In this document: one piece after another, positions 45,405 through 57,280 of the stretch
Position numbering within the stretch: the stretch's first letter is position 1
How the letters are laid out: each line of letters begins with the position of its first letter
DNA from: Candidatus Altimarinota bacterium
GTDB lineage: Bacteria > Patescibacteriota > Gracilibacteria > BD1-5 > UBA6164
Direction of reading: 5' to 3'
DNA: 64,000 nucleotides
Assembly (NCBI GenBank): GCA_010119095.1
Contig: SAAG01000001.1
Location: 1-64,000 of the forward strand
Program-made: the position numbers and the translations under genes
The notes under the pieces: model-generated
Told to the model about the DNA's origin: nothing
The model's input: only the letters and a program-made list of their open reading frames with translations
Databases searched by the model: none

Positions 45405-46526
45405 TTAATCTAATTTACTTATAAAATTATTTATATAATTATATTTATCCAATATTTCTTTATTTTCTTTGTAATAAATTTTAATTTTATCATCAAAATC
45501 ATCTAAGGAATATTTTTTATTATTATTTTCAACATTTGTTTGCTTAATTTTTTTTTCTTTAGAATTTATAATTTTTATTGGAGAAAACTCTGCTCATCAA
45601 TAAATCTCCTTGTAACTTTTCCGAACTCATTGACACGATATTTTATAAATACAACTTTCACATTGATCAAATTGAGTTTTTAATATATCTTTTTTTCTCT
45701 CCTTCCAATTAAACTGATCATTATTATTAATATTATCTATATCACTAATATAATCAAGATTTTCTCCTAGAAACCTAACTAATAAGGCTCTGTAATTTTC
45801 CTTATCCATACTATAAAATATACAAGGTGGAATTGTATCAAAAGTTATTCTTATATTATATTTTAATGAAATATATACTAACTTTTTCATATAATTTGAA
45901 AAATCGCTATATGAAAGAGTTAATTCTTCCCAATTTTCTTTATTATCATCATTTAGCCATATAAAATTTATTCTAATATCATTGATTTTTTTTACCTTAT
46001 AAAAGTATAAAACTGTTTCTATAATTGTGTCTAGATTTTTTCTATTTAGAACTATATTTATACTTAAGTTATCTCTCAATAATCAATTATTATAAAATTC
46101 ATTAAAATTATCAATTGCTTTCAACTTTTTTTTCAAACCTCCTTTAACTTGAGTCAAATAATCTTCTACTTCATCTAAATGTGAATGAATTGAAAAATTA
46201 ACTCTTGTTAATCATGCTTCTACAACTTTTTTTGTAAATTCATAATCACTAAATTTAACACCATTAGTAACAATATTTATATTTATAAATCAGTTATTTT
46301 TACAATATGAAATAATATCAATTATTTGAGGATGAATGGATATATCTCATCATAAAAATCAAATTGAGTTATATCATTTTTTTGCATATGAATCTATTTT
46401 TTGTTTTAAGACATCAAGTGTAGTAAACTTTGAATCCCAATCTTTTGATTTTGAACTCATACAAAACTTACATCTATTATTGCAAGCTTTTCATATGTTT
46501 ATTTCTATATGTTTAAAATTATTCAT
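45405..46526 (-). CDS. Radical SAM protein
   Basis: The protein has 373 residues. CNNRCKFC lies at residues 15-22; the GGE position reads FLGGDISIHP. The motif FSIHSHLDEVEDYLTQVKGGLKK is shared with other members here. CESCIYKISCQG near residue 300 could bind an auxiliary cluster. A Lys/Asn-rich C-terminal tail follows. It ends one base before the NifH-like gene and is probably co-translated with it. Confidence 0.85.
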
Positions 46527-47298
46527 TTATATATAATTAAAAATTAATACATCATCTATTATTATTTTATCTAAAACATTGTTAAGTTCAATCTTATAAT
46601 TATTTATAATCTTTATTTTATATCATTGTTTTATTTTAGCTATATTTTTATCTCAAAACTTATTATAAAAACTTCAAAATCAAATATTATCTCAATTTTC
46701 ATCTAACGATACCCACTCAAGATTTTTAAATACTAAATACTTTCTTTTTTCAAAAATTCAAAGTCTATTAAATCCTGCTATTTTATTAATAACTAATTGT
46801 ATTTTATAGTTTCTTTTTCAAAGTACAACTGATTTTTTACAATTCATTGAACATGGAATATGATAAATCAATTTATTTTCAAATATATCTAGAAAAAAAC
46901 TTCTATTATCTTTATTATTAACCTCATTTTTTAGGTATTTATAAAAATCATTATCTTTTACTCATCCAAAATCATTAAATTTTTTTTATGCAACAATCTG
47001 GATAACCCAATAATTTTCAGAATAAATTATAATTCTCTTTATCTAAGAATATTTCTTTATACTTTTTTAAAATATTTTTATCTTTAAATAAGAATAATGT
47101 TTTTCAATCCTCTGAATATCAATTAATTTATTTTTTCAATAATACATTTATCACATTTTCAACATCTTTAACATTTTCTAATCTAGCTATAAGTTTATAA
47201 TCTAAAGATAGTAATACCACATTTAATATACCATCATTATGTATATTTTCTTTAAGGTTAATAACATCTTGTATAAAATTTAGATCTATTTTAGTCAT
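46527..47298 (-). pseudogene. Cys-rich DUF483-like protein with a frameshift in an A8 run
   Basis: The gene starts MTKIDLNFIQDVINL. The N-terminal part (about 105 residues) ends LLGYPDCCIKK; at an A8 run (46980-46987) the frame shifts by one base. Read with seven A, it continues FNDFGGVKDNDFYKYL to IYHIPCSMNCKKSV and a C-terminal beta-rich tail ending VLIFNYI. The pattern GxPxCC then PCxxxC resembles DUF483. A related protein lies at 54300-55163. The run is an A-homopolymer, so this is a good candidate for sequencing error or transcriptional slippage. Confidence 0.6.
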
Positions 47299-48193
47299 TA
47301 TCTTTTTTCTTATTTATATATTTCGAAAAATAGTCCATAATACTATGTAGTTGAATTTGAGAATCATTATTATTAACAATATGTTTTTCAAACTCTCTGA
47401 GGATTAGTAACTGTTTATCAAAAGAAATAGTTTCTAAATTTGTGCTATTTAGTTCTCATAAAAACATATAATCTTTAAGTTTTCTTCATAGATTAAGTGA
47501 AACTAAATCACTGTAATATAATTTTATGTCAGTATCGATAAATAAATTTTCATTTATTAGAGAAGAATTATATCCTTTGTTTTCATTAAATCAATACAGT
47601 TTTATTGATTTATTAATCATAGATTCATCTATTATTTTTTTCACATTTAATGATAGATTTATCAAATTATCTTTATTCCAATTTTTTGTATAGTATACTG
47701 GTAAAATATTGAAATTATTAAATCCGTATTTTAGTAAATTATTAAATTGTATATATGAAATATTTTCTTCTCATGGGTTAATCATAAGATTAAAATACAA
47801 CTTTTTTTTAAGATTATGTTTATTTGAAAAATTAAATATTTTTTCATATTCAAATTTGTTTTCACTATCAATACTAAAAAAAATTTTATCAAAATATTTA
47901 TATAAATATATTCAAATTTCATCATTTAATATTGAAGCATTTGTAACAATAGTGAACTTTCTTCATATGTATTTTTCTGAGTAATTTATTATTTTTTTTA
48001 TTATATCAAACTTCAAAATAGGCTCTCATCAAAAAAATTTAATTCAATCTATATATTTATAATTTGTTTTTATAAAATTATAGATTTCATCTAGTTTACT
48101 ATCATCTATTTCTTCATTAGTCTTATGTATATCACAATAACTACACTTATAGTTGCATTTAGTAGTTAAATTTAATATTATATTATATTTCAT
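47291..48193 (-). CDS. Radical SAM protein, paralogue of 58146-59045
   Basis: The protein has 300 residues. CNYKCSYC at 13-20, FFGGEPILKFDIIKKI at about 57-72, FFSIDS strand. It shares with 58146-59045 the length, the order of motifs, the block LPVYYTKNWNKDNL and a late DTD..YYSDL segment. It has no C-terminal Cys set, so probably only the SAM cluster. It overlaps the frameshifted Cys-rich gene by 8 bases. Confidence 0.85.
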
Positions 48194-48194
48194 A

Positions 48195-49118
48195 TTAGTC
48201 TCTTATTGCTATAAATTCATTGGATCAAAACTTTTCTATATATAACTTTAATATTCCGTTACAAAAGTTATCATATTTACAGAATTTACAATTTTCTATT
48301 TTAGTTCTGTCTCAAATAATTCTTGATTTTGTATAAACTTTATCTTTAAAATAAAATAGTTTTTTTCATATACAAAAAGGCATATCACATGGGGCTCAAA
48401 AAGAGTCAGCTATATTTATATTATATTTTTTTATTATATCTTCTGAATTATTTATTTTCTCAGCTATTTTTGTATAATTAACCAACATCTTATCTGCTTG
48501 TTTATACTTATAAATATTTGTCATTATAGATATATTTAGAACAAATTCTCATATATTTTTAAAGTTCTCTCACAAAAACTTAAAGTAGTTTCATAAAAAA
48601 TTTATATTTAAACTATTAAGTACAATGTTTATCTCTACTTTATTATATTTTAATAAATTTTTTATCCCCAATACAGCTAAGTCAAATTGTCAGCTTGTTT
48701 GAGTTATATAATTATATATTTTTTCATTACTAGAATGAAATGATATAAAAAAATCTATCTTATCTAGATATTTTATAATTTTATTGAAATTACTTTTATT
48801 TCAAAAATAAACAGCATTTGTTTGAACTCTAATATAATCTCAATTATTATATAAATATTCTATTATTTTTATAAAATCTGGATTTATAGTTGGCTCTCCT
48901 CATGTAATAACAAATTCTATTTTCTTTCAGTTATATATCTTTTTTAATTCTATTATTTGATTTTTTACATCTTCAAATGAAAAAAAATTTGTACTATTTA
49001 TATCTACAAAACAAAAAATACATTTCTGATTACACATCATATTTATCCTCAAAACTACTTCTATTGAATCAATATTATCATGAATTGCATCTATAAGATT
49101 ATTATCAATTTTATTCAT
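48195..49118 (-). CDS. Radical SAM protein with C-terminal Cys cluster
   Basis: The protein has 307 residues. CNQKCIFC at 29-36, VITGGEPTINPDF, QTNAVYF, then FISFHSSNEKIYNYITQTSGQF (shared motif). The C-terminus KIENCKFCKYDNFCNG has a CxxC....C arrangement typical of SPASM/Twitch auxiliary clusters. It overlaps the next upstream gene by 8 bases and lies within the chain of radical SAM genes 47-52 kb. Confidence 0.87.
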
Positions 49119-50043
49119 CTTTAGAGAAATTATTTATATAGTCTACATAAAATCACTCACAGTAATAATTATATTTACATTTAAAACATTTATTTACATA
49201 TGTTTTACCATTTTCTAAATCTATTTCATTCTTAACAGTATTGTCAATTATTAATTGTTTTCAGTTATCAAAAGTTTTTCTAAGCTCTATAGTCCCATAA
49301 CTTGATATATCTAGTCAAGATTGTTTAATAATACAAACAGGGATGTCCATTATATTTAGTATATCTAATTTAACAAGATTATTAACTAACTCCAATTGTT
49401 GTTTAGTTAATTTTTTAATATATTCTATAAACTTATCATAATGAAAACCGTATTTTAAATAATTATCCTGTCAATATCATTCAGGCCTTATTGTATTTAT
49501 TAATATTTTTTTTACTCATAGTAAATAAAACTTCTTTATATAAACATATAAGTCATTTAAATTAGTTTTATTTAAAACAAAGCTTACATATATATCAATA
49601 TTTTTTCATTCTTTTAAAGTCATCATTAATCCTAAAAAAGCTTTATTAAAACTTCATTTTATTTGAGTATTATAATCATGTATTATAGAATTTGATCAAT
49701 GAATAGAAAAAATAATCTGTGTCAATCCAGAATTTAATATATTATTTCTTATTTCATCATTATTCATCAGGCTTCAATTTGTAACCAATCATATTCTCTC
49801 ATATCATAAATCTTTAGCAAATTTAATATATAAGTGCAAATTTTTATTTAGAGTAGGTTCTCAAGTCGTAAAAATAAGTGACTTACTATCTTTTATTCAA
49901 TCTTTTATTAGTTTATATATATATTTATCCTCATTTCATTTTAAATACTTGTGATCGCTTTTATCTCATTCACTACAAAAAATACAATTTTGATTGCATA
50001 AGTGATAAATTGGAATATTTAATACTATATCTTTATTTCTCAT
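49111..50043 (-). CDS. Radical SAM protein with C-terminal Cys cluster
   Basis: The protein has 310 residues. CNQNCIFC at 16-23, FTTGEPTLNKN, VTNGSL, IFSIHGSNSIIHDYNTQIKGSF, and the end CFKCKYNYYCEGF. It is close in layout to 48195-49118 and 60713-61642. The first G of GGEP is Thr here (TGEP). Confidence 0.87.
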
Positions 50044-50091
50044 CAATAATAATAATTAATTATATCAATCTAATCTTTTATCATTTAAAAT

Positions 50092-51426
50092 CTACCGTGA
50101 TGTACAAAATTTTCATTGCTTATCAAAAAATAAGTTAAATTCTTTATTAATACTTTCTATATCATAATCATCCTTTAAATTTCAAAAAAATCCACTTTCA
50201 ATATAATCTTTTAACAAATATTCAACTAATAATTGCATTATTTCTTTATCGCTTATTGTTGAGTAAATTCTTTCATTATTTTCTACTAAAATACCTTCTT
50301 CAAATAATTTATTTAATTTCTCTTTTATTTTAATATAGTTTTTTTCTCAATAGAGACTAATACATCTACTCTTTATTATTGAACAAACAATTCTCTCAAA
50401 AAAATATGAAACAATTTCAAGATATTTATCCATAATAATATAACTATCAAAATATATTTTTCATTGATCAATGTAACTATAATAATTTTCAAAGCTTGTT
50501 CTATAAACTCAGATCTCTCAATAAATATTTCCCATTGCTCAAACTCAAATTCATATTATATTATCTCTTCTTGTTTCCATATCAACTTGGCTATTTGGAG
50601 ACTTATTGTACTTAGATATTATACTATCCCATTTCAATTGTGTAACATTTATTAACTCTTTTTCTTTATCTCAAAAATCATAAGACAATCAATCTTTCTT
50701 ATGAAAATAATTTAGGGATATATTGTCTATTTTTAAATATATCATTTTTTTTATGATTGAATCAACATCTTCTACTGTCTGATTAGTCAATCATATCATT
50801 AAATCAACATTTATAGCAACTCCATTTTTTTTGAAAAATTCAAAATATGCATTGTAAAATTTCTCTTTATCATAATAACGATTAGATTCAATAAGTAATT
50901 TACTGTTATATGTTTGGATTCAAATAGATACACGATTACAAAACTTACTAATAATTAATAATTTTTTATTTGATAATAAACTTATATTTAAATCAATATT
51001 AAACATTGAAGATTTGTTAGATAAATCAAAATACTTATCTAATATATCAAATAGTAATGTAAAATTATCATCAGATAATAAATTTGGGGTTCCTCATCAC
51101 ATATTTAATGAAGTATATGATAATTTTTTATTTCAATTTAATTTATAATATATTTTTAATTCTTTATCAAGATAAGATAAATATTTTTTATGATAGTTAT
51201 TGTCAATATTTTGGATCTTATAACAATAGCAATAATTACACAATGTAATACAAAAAGGTATATGAATATAATAGTTATTCTCTTTTTTTATTACTTTTTT
51301 TATTAGTGATATATAATTATTATCATCAAAATTAGTATTCTTATAAAAAGCTGTTGAAAAAATTAGTCCAGAGTGTTTTGAAATAATTTTATATGCATAA
51401 TATATATTGTTATTTGAATTCCACAT
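50092..51426 (-). CDS. HemN/HemW-like radical SAM protein
   Basis: The protein has 444 residues. The motif YYIHIPFCITLCNYCYC (C59, C63, C66, C68) and MGGGTPNLLSDDNF are typical of the coproporphyrinogen III dehydrogenase-like/HemW family; also RVSIGIQTYN, INVDLMIGLTNQTVEDV and a HemN_C-like helical C-terminus. The family includes heme chaperones and peptide- or C-methylating enzymes. Next to nitrogenase-like and methylase-like tetrapyrrole-type genes it could equally act on a tetrapyrrole or a RiPP. It is in line with the neighbouring radical SAM genes. Confidence 0.82.
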
Positions 51427-51455
51427 ATTTATTAATTAGTAACTAAGAAAATAAT

Positions 51456-52268
51456 TTATAGACAAATATCTTTTATAAAACAATTATTGCATCTTCAATC
51501 ATTATAACAAAATAAATCTTTTCAGCTCAACCTTTTTATATCTTCAATTCAAATTTGATTTTTTATAGTTACTTCAAAATCATAATAATCCTTGAATATT
51601 CAAAAGAAATCAATACTAAATTTAAAAAATCTTACATTTAATCAAAGTTTTTTAATAGATCCAAATAATAGATTTATAAAGTGTCTATTGTCATTATAAT
51701 TGTATTCTAGTAAATTTTTATATTTATCATAAGGCCTATCAAAAGGAAAATAATTTATAAATTCTATATTTTTAACTTGGTACTTTTTGTTTAGTATTAC
51801 TAAATCTTTATATATTGTTTTTATATTTAAACCATTTAAATGAATTATTACCTTATAATTAATTCATGATTTTTTTATTAATTCAATATTATTTATAAGT
51901 TCTGGTAAACTAATTCATCAATTTACTAAAGTATCGTGAATACTTAAATTAAACGAGTTAAAATAAAATCCTATCCCTGTTAACCCTTTCTTAATCAAAT
52001 TTTGCAATTTTTCATTATCAATTGAATATGTATTAGATATAAGCCCTATAGACTCAAATCAGTTATTATTACAATATTCAATTATATCAGATAAAAATGG
52101 GTGCAACAAAGAATTTCATCAATAAAAACTAATTATTTTTTCATTTCTATTTTTTTTTATAACAGAGAAAATTTCTTCTTTATCAAGAAAATTATTCTTT
52201 TTTCTATATGATTGTTCTAAACAATAAAGACAATTATTATTACATGTATTTACTATTCTTAAATCCAT
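51456..52268 (-). CDS. Short radical SAM protein
   Basis: The protein has 270 residues. CNNNCLYC at 9-16, SFYGGNSLLHP in the GGE position, a weak Gly-rich middle and the C-terminal CRCNNCFIKDIC pattern (Cys pairs). The core is a truncated radical SAM barrel. It touches the PEP-synthase-like fragment upstream. Confidence 0.8.
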
Positions 52269-52534
52269 TATAATGCAGTTATTGGTCTAACTTGTAAAAT
52301 ATAAACTTTGCTATTTTTAATTGTCCATTCAATATCTACTGGAAAATCAAATAATTTTTCAATATCTTTTATAGTATTTATTAAATTATTATAGGACTTT
52401 TCTTTTACTATATTATTTTTTTTTCAAAATTCAATAATATCTAATTTTTCATCTAAATATTTATCCTGTTTATTACTCTCAGCAATAAGAATATTAAAAC
52501 TGTCATCAAAATAAATATATTTCATTCAATGCAT
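52268..52534 (-). CDS. PEP-synthase-like ATP-grasp fragment
   Basis: The 88-residue product ends LFDFPVDIEWTIKNSKVYILQVRPITA, which is the end of a PEP-synthase/PPDK ATP-grasp domain (DIEW ... LQxRPIT) and parallels residues 180-205 of the protein at 17490-18929. Nothing upstream in frame continues the domain. It is a remnant or a stand-alone small domain. Confidence 0.65.
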
Positions 52535-52607
52535 TCTTTATATAATTTTTCTTTATCAACTCAGTATTAAAAGGTTTTTTAATAGACTCTTTTATATTAT
52601 AATTTGC

Positions 52608-52943
52608 TTAGCAAAACATATAATAATAACATCTTAAACATTTTCATTTTTTGATTATAGCTTCCCTGAAGTTATAATAGTTATAGTTTATAAAGTACTT
52701 CTCTATTAGATTGTGATTATCAAAAACACAAAATGGAAATCAAACAAACTTTAATAAAATATCGTTTTTATTAAGCTTATCAATTAAGTCAATTATTCTA
52801 TTAACTAGAACAATTTTATTATATGTAACGAAAAAAGAATAAAATATAATCTTATTATTTCAAGCTTTAATTGAATTTAAAATATAAATTAAAACTTGTT
52901 TATTGCTATTAAAATCATCGATATTTATTCTAACTTCCTTCAT
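52608..52943 (-). CDS. Short protein with C-terminal Cys motif, radical SAM-like fragment
   Basis: The 111-residue product has a Rossmann-like first half and ends KCLRCYYYMFC, resembling the C-terminal Cys set of the neighbouring radical SAM proteins, but lacks a CxxxCxxC motif. It is probably the C-terminal part of a degraded copy. It overlaps the SPASM radical SAM gene by 14 bases. Confidence 0.5.
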
Positions 52944-54306
52944 GTATTTTTTTATTATTTAAGTTTGTAAATGGATCTAAAGCCCCATAACTTCAATTGT
53001 AAATATTTGCTTCCATTCTAGATCATCCCCTACATTCATCTTTATATTTACAATCAAAACATTCTCTAGGTAAAAATCATTGATTTAACATCTTTTGTAC
53101 AAATTCTCATTGCCATACTTTTAATATATCATTATCAAATATACTTCATAGATTACTATCAAAAGCACTCATAATCTGAATATATCAATCATTATTGATA
53201 ATTGTTTTAACATTATGATGAATAGATAGTTCTCATTCAATGATTTCAGATGACATTTTTAAATCATTTATTATACAAAATGGAACACTGTCTACTATTT
53301 TAAAATTTGTATTATATAGATTATTTAGTTTATATATTTTTTTTATTGCCAATCATAATAACTCTTTACTAATTCAACTTGATACTTTTGTTGAATATAA
53401 CCTAAAAAAATGCCAATTTTCAAGAGTGAAATTACTAAGAACAAAATCATACAATTTTTCCAAATATAAAATATTTTTAGTATTAAGTATAGTTAAAAAA
53501 TCCAATGTTAGGTTTTCATAATTTTTTACTTTCTTTAATTGAATTACTTTTTTTTCAAATTTTTTTTCAAATCATTTTAACTCATTCAATCACAATATAT
53601 TTTTTGCTCACAGTTTGTTTGTATTATAATAATCTTTATTATTAAATTCATGCATTGAAACCATTATATTGAGTGAAAAATCTTTATTAAGTTTTTCTAA
53701 AGTATTATCAAAAAGCAAAGATCAATTTGTATTTACTCTAATAAAAATTCACTTATTTCTTATATAAGCTAATATATCAAATAAATCTTTTGAGGTAAAA
53801 GGCTCTCATCAAGTTATTATTATATCTCTTGTTCAAGCATCATACAATTTATCAATTACCTTCTTATAGTCTTCTAAATTTAATCATTTTATTAAATTTC
53901 TTTTTTCCAAAGAATAATCATAATCATTAAAACAATAATTACATAGCAAATTACATTTTGAAGTTATTGTTAAAACAGTTCAAAATGGAATTTTATCATA
54001 AAAAATTTTCTCTTTAAAAAAATTGAAATCTCTAGCTTCATCAATAATTATTAAATTATTGATACTGCTAACCAAATCTTCATCATCTCATATTATTTGC
54101 CAATTATTAGATTTATACATATACTTTTGTGTCTGAAAATCATTATGTATAAAAAAAACTGACGAAAAAATACTTCACTTTTTAAAAATTACTTCTATTG
54201 TTCAAAATCACTTTTCAAGTATATTATAAATACTGTAATCTAAAATAACAGTACCATACTTAACTTTTGGAAAAAGTACTATAGAATAAAATATTTTTGT
54301 TATCAT
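52930..54306 (-). CDS. Radical SAM/SPASM protein with N-terminal extension
   Basis: The protein has 458 residues. About 110 residues precede the SAM motif CNLLCNYC (118-125), as in peptide maturases whose N-terminus recognises the precursor leader. Then IIITGGEPF, VNTNGSLLF and MVSMHEF. The C-terminus has CFDCKYKDECRGGSR, the SPASM-type CxxCxxxxxCxGG(C/S)R pattern. SPASM enzymes install thioether, C-C or epimerised bonds in RiPPs. It overlaps the DUF483-like gene by 7 bases. Confidence 0.88.
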
Positions 54307-55163
54307 ATGAAAATTAAATTTTTAATTTTAAGTTCTCCAATAATATGTCATGGAACCAATATAAATTTTATACTATCTTTATCAAGTTTAATTTTACTGG
54401 TATAGTATAATCTATTATTTAGAAATACATACATACCTTTATAGTACAAAGTCTCTTTGTCATAATATCAATTTATAAATATCCTTTTTCATGGGATGTT
54501 TAGAAATGGAAGTTTAAGAAAATTAAAAAACTCTGAATCTATATCTAACTGATTAAGAAAACTTAATATATTTTCTATATAATCTTTTGTTTTTTCACAA
54601 TTAAAACTACACATTTGGTAATATGGAAAACAAGAAAATGTTTTATCTGCTTCTTTAACAAAAAAATTTGGGGCCATCAAAGGACATATATAAATTGATT
54701 TTGACAAAACATGTTTATACACTTCATCAAACCCTATATCTAATAATCATTCTGTTCAATTTAACTCATAATACTCATCTGTACAACAATTTGGATATAT
54801 ATTTGATAATAACTGATTATATGATTTAAACAAATCTTCTTTATTAATACTTGTAATTAATGTGTACTCCCATTTTTTAGAATAACTTATTTTAAAATAT
54901 ACTCTTTCTTTTAATAAAGAAATATATGTTTTTTTTAATTCTAAAATTTCTTTTATGCTTTTATTTAAATCTACAATATACGGAATTTTCTTATTTTTAA
55001 GTAAAAAAATCATTAAATTATTATTACTATAATTGAGTGAAGCTAATAATTTTCAATACTTAATAAAATCTTTTTTTGAAACAAAGTCTCATGTTTTACT
55101 ACATAATGATGAATATTTACATGAAATTTTATTATTTAAAATACATTTAGACTTATCTTGCAT
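54300..55163 (-). CDS. Cys-rich DUF483-like protein
   Basis: The protein has 287 residues. It holds an N-terminal Cys set (C7, C15, C21 region), IYPNCCTDEYYEL at about 120, ICPLMAPN, and FSCFPYYQMCSFNCEKTKDYI. The CC...PxxxxCSxNC order matches that of 46527-47298, so both belong to one family, tentatively DUF483. The Cys pattern suggests metal or Fe-S binding. It lies between the second carbamoyltransferase and a SPASM radical SAM gene. Confidence 0.65.
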
Positions 55164-55166
55164 AAA

Positions 55167-57278
55167 TTAATTAAATTTGTTATAAAAATCAGAGTTATAT
55201 CTATCAAAAAAATATATTAATTTATTTTCATATTTTATTATATTATTCTTTATTGTATCCAATAATTTAACTAAGTCATCACTGTAATTTAGACTATTAC
55301 CTTTTACCGCTAATCAGAGTATTGAATTAAAATAATAATTATGATAATTATGATATCATAATGTTATTATAATCAAATCATCTTTGTACTTAAATTCTAG
55401 TATATAATCATTATACATGCTTGAATATGAAATATCAATTTCTTTATTTCAGTTAAATAGAACTTTATAAAATATCTTCCATAATTTTAAATAAACTTCA
55501 TTAAAATAGTCTTTTGGGTTTCTTCAATATTTTATAAGTTCATCATACTTATATTTATCTAAATCAAATTTAAATTGATTACATATACTATGTTTTGATA
55601 ATACATAATCTCAAATAACTAAATAATCAATATCTGTAGATAAAAACATCTCAACTGCCTGCTCTGGATTCTCGATAATTGGTTCTCCTGCTGAGTTAAA
55701 TGAAGTATTCATTATAACTGGAGTTTTAGATAAATTGTAAAACTTTTTCATAACCAAATAAAGCCTTTCGTTACAGTTTTTGTTTATTGTTTGATACCTT
55801 GCTGTTCAATCTATATGTACAACTGATGGAATTTCTTTTCTTTTAGATTCTTTTACTACTCATGTAAAAGTCATATATGGACTTGAATAATCTGTTTCAA
55901 AATAATCCTTTATATTTTCCTCTAATATAATCGGGGCAAGTGGTCTCCATCTTTCTCTTAGCTTAATATCATTTACTCTATCTTTCATTTTCATTGATTT
56001 TGGTGAAGCAATAATACTTCTAAAGCCTAAAGCTCTTGGTCAAAATTCACTTCATCATTGAAACCATGCAATAACTTTATCATTGTTTATTTCTTTAGCC
56101 ACATAATCACTTAATTTCTCAAAGTTTTTTATAAATTCATAATTTATATATTCTTTATATTTATCAATTACTATTTTTATTTGGTTATTATCATATTTAG
56201 GTCATATTCAATAATTGCTAATATTCACTCTTTTTTTATTGTTTCAATAGTCATAATATCAATACATTGCTGCTCATAATGATAATCATTGATCATTACA
56301 GGCTGGTTGAACAAATATATTTTTAAATTTAGTTTTTTCTAAAATCATAGTGTTTGCAAGACAATTAAGTGCTACTCCTCAAGATAAGCACAAATTATCT
56401 ATTTTCTTATATTCATATGCAATATTTGCTAAATATACCATTGCCTTTTCTGTTTCTTGCTGAACTTTTGCAGCTATGTCTGCAAATATACTATTTTCTA
56501 TTCATTTTTTTCTATCTATTAAATCCTTAGATGATAGTCAATATATATTCATCATATTTTTTATGACATAAAGCTGTGTATATTCTCAACTATTAAACAA
56601 TCATAATTCCCTCTCTTTTTTTGTTCACTTTAAAAATATATCACTCAAATAGACATTTCAATTTTCATATTTAAATATCTCAACATCCTTATATCTATCA
56701 GCATTTCAATAAGAAGATAGTCACATAAAAGATCATTCAGACAATCATATAAAATCAGAATGGAGATAGTAACATGCTCAAATTCAATATAAACCTTTTT
56801 TATTATCTAATTGAGTAGATGAAAGTTTTTCTATTTTATTGTTTTTCCCATACCGAATTGTTTGCATTTCTTCATTTCATGTTTCTTGATCTACTCATGA
56901 TCAATCTACTGAAAGTATCATTGCTTCATTAAATTTTGATCAATAATATCAAGATGAACTATGAAGATAATGATGGTTAACTTTATCTATAAATACTACC
57001 TTCTTTCATTTTAGTTTTTTTAAGTCTTTGAATCAAGGGTAATTAACTATTACTATTTCATCAACCTCTTTCATATCAACAGCTTTAATTAACAAGTTTA
57101 ATGCCTTTTTATGATATAACTCTTTATTATTTATAAATTTAATATTTGGAGCTTTCTTTACTCTAAATAATCTCTCAAGAGAAATAGAAAAAATACCCTC
57201 ACGACTAACACATGACAAAGACAAATCGTGACTTCATAAATTATGATTAAATCAAATATACAGTGTATTATTATCCAT
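55167..57278 (-). CDS. Second, longer carbamoyltransferase
   Basis: The protein has 703 residues. It begins MDNNTLYIGFNHNLGSHDLSLS and contains NHHYLHSSSGYY, MILSVDGSG, the GVALNCLANTMIL strand, AGFQGGSEFGPRALGFRSI, DGTARYQT and NTSFNSAGEP: all carbamoyltransferase motifs. About 130 extra C-terminal residues (after LSKHSICNQF) are not seen in the copy at 21126. Here it lies among RiPP-type genes, so the hydroxyl acceptor might be a modified peptide instead of a glycan. Confidence 0.88.
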
Positions 57279-57280
57279 AA

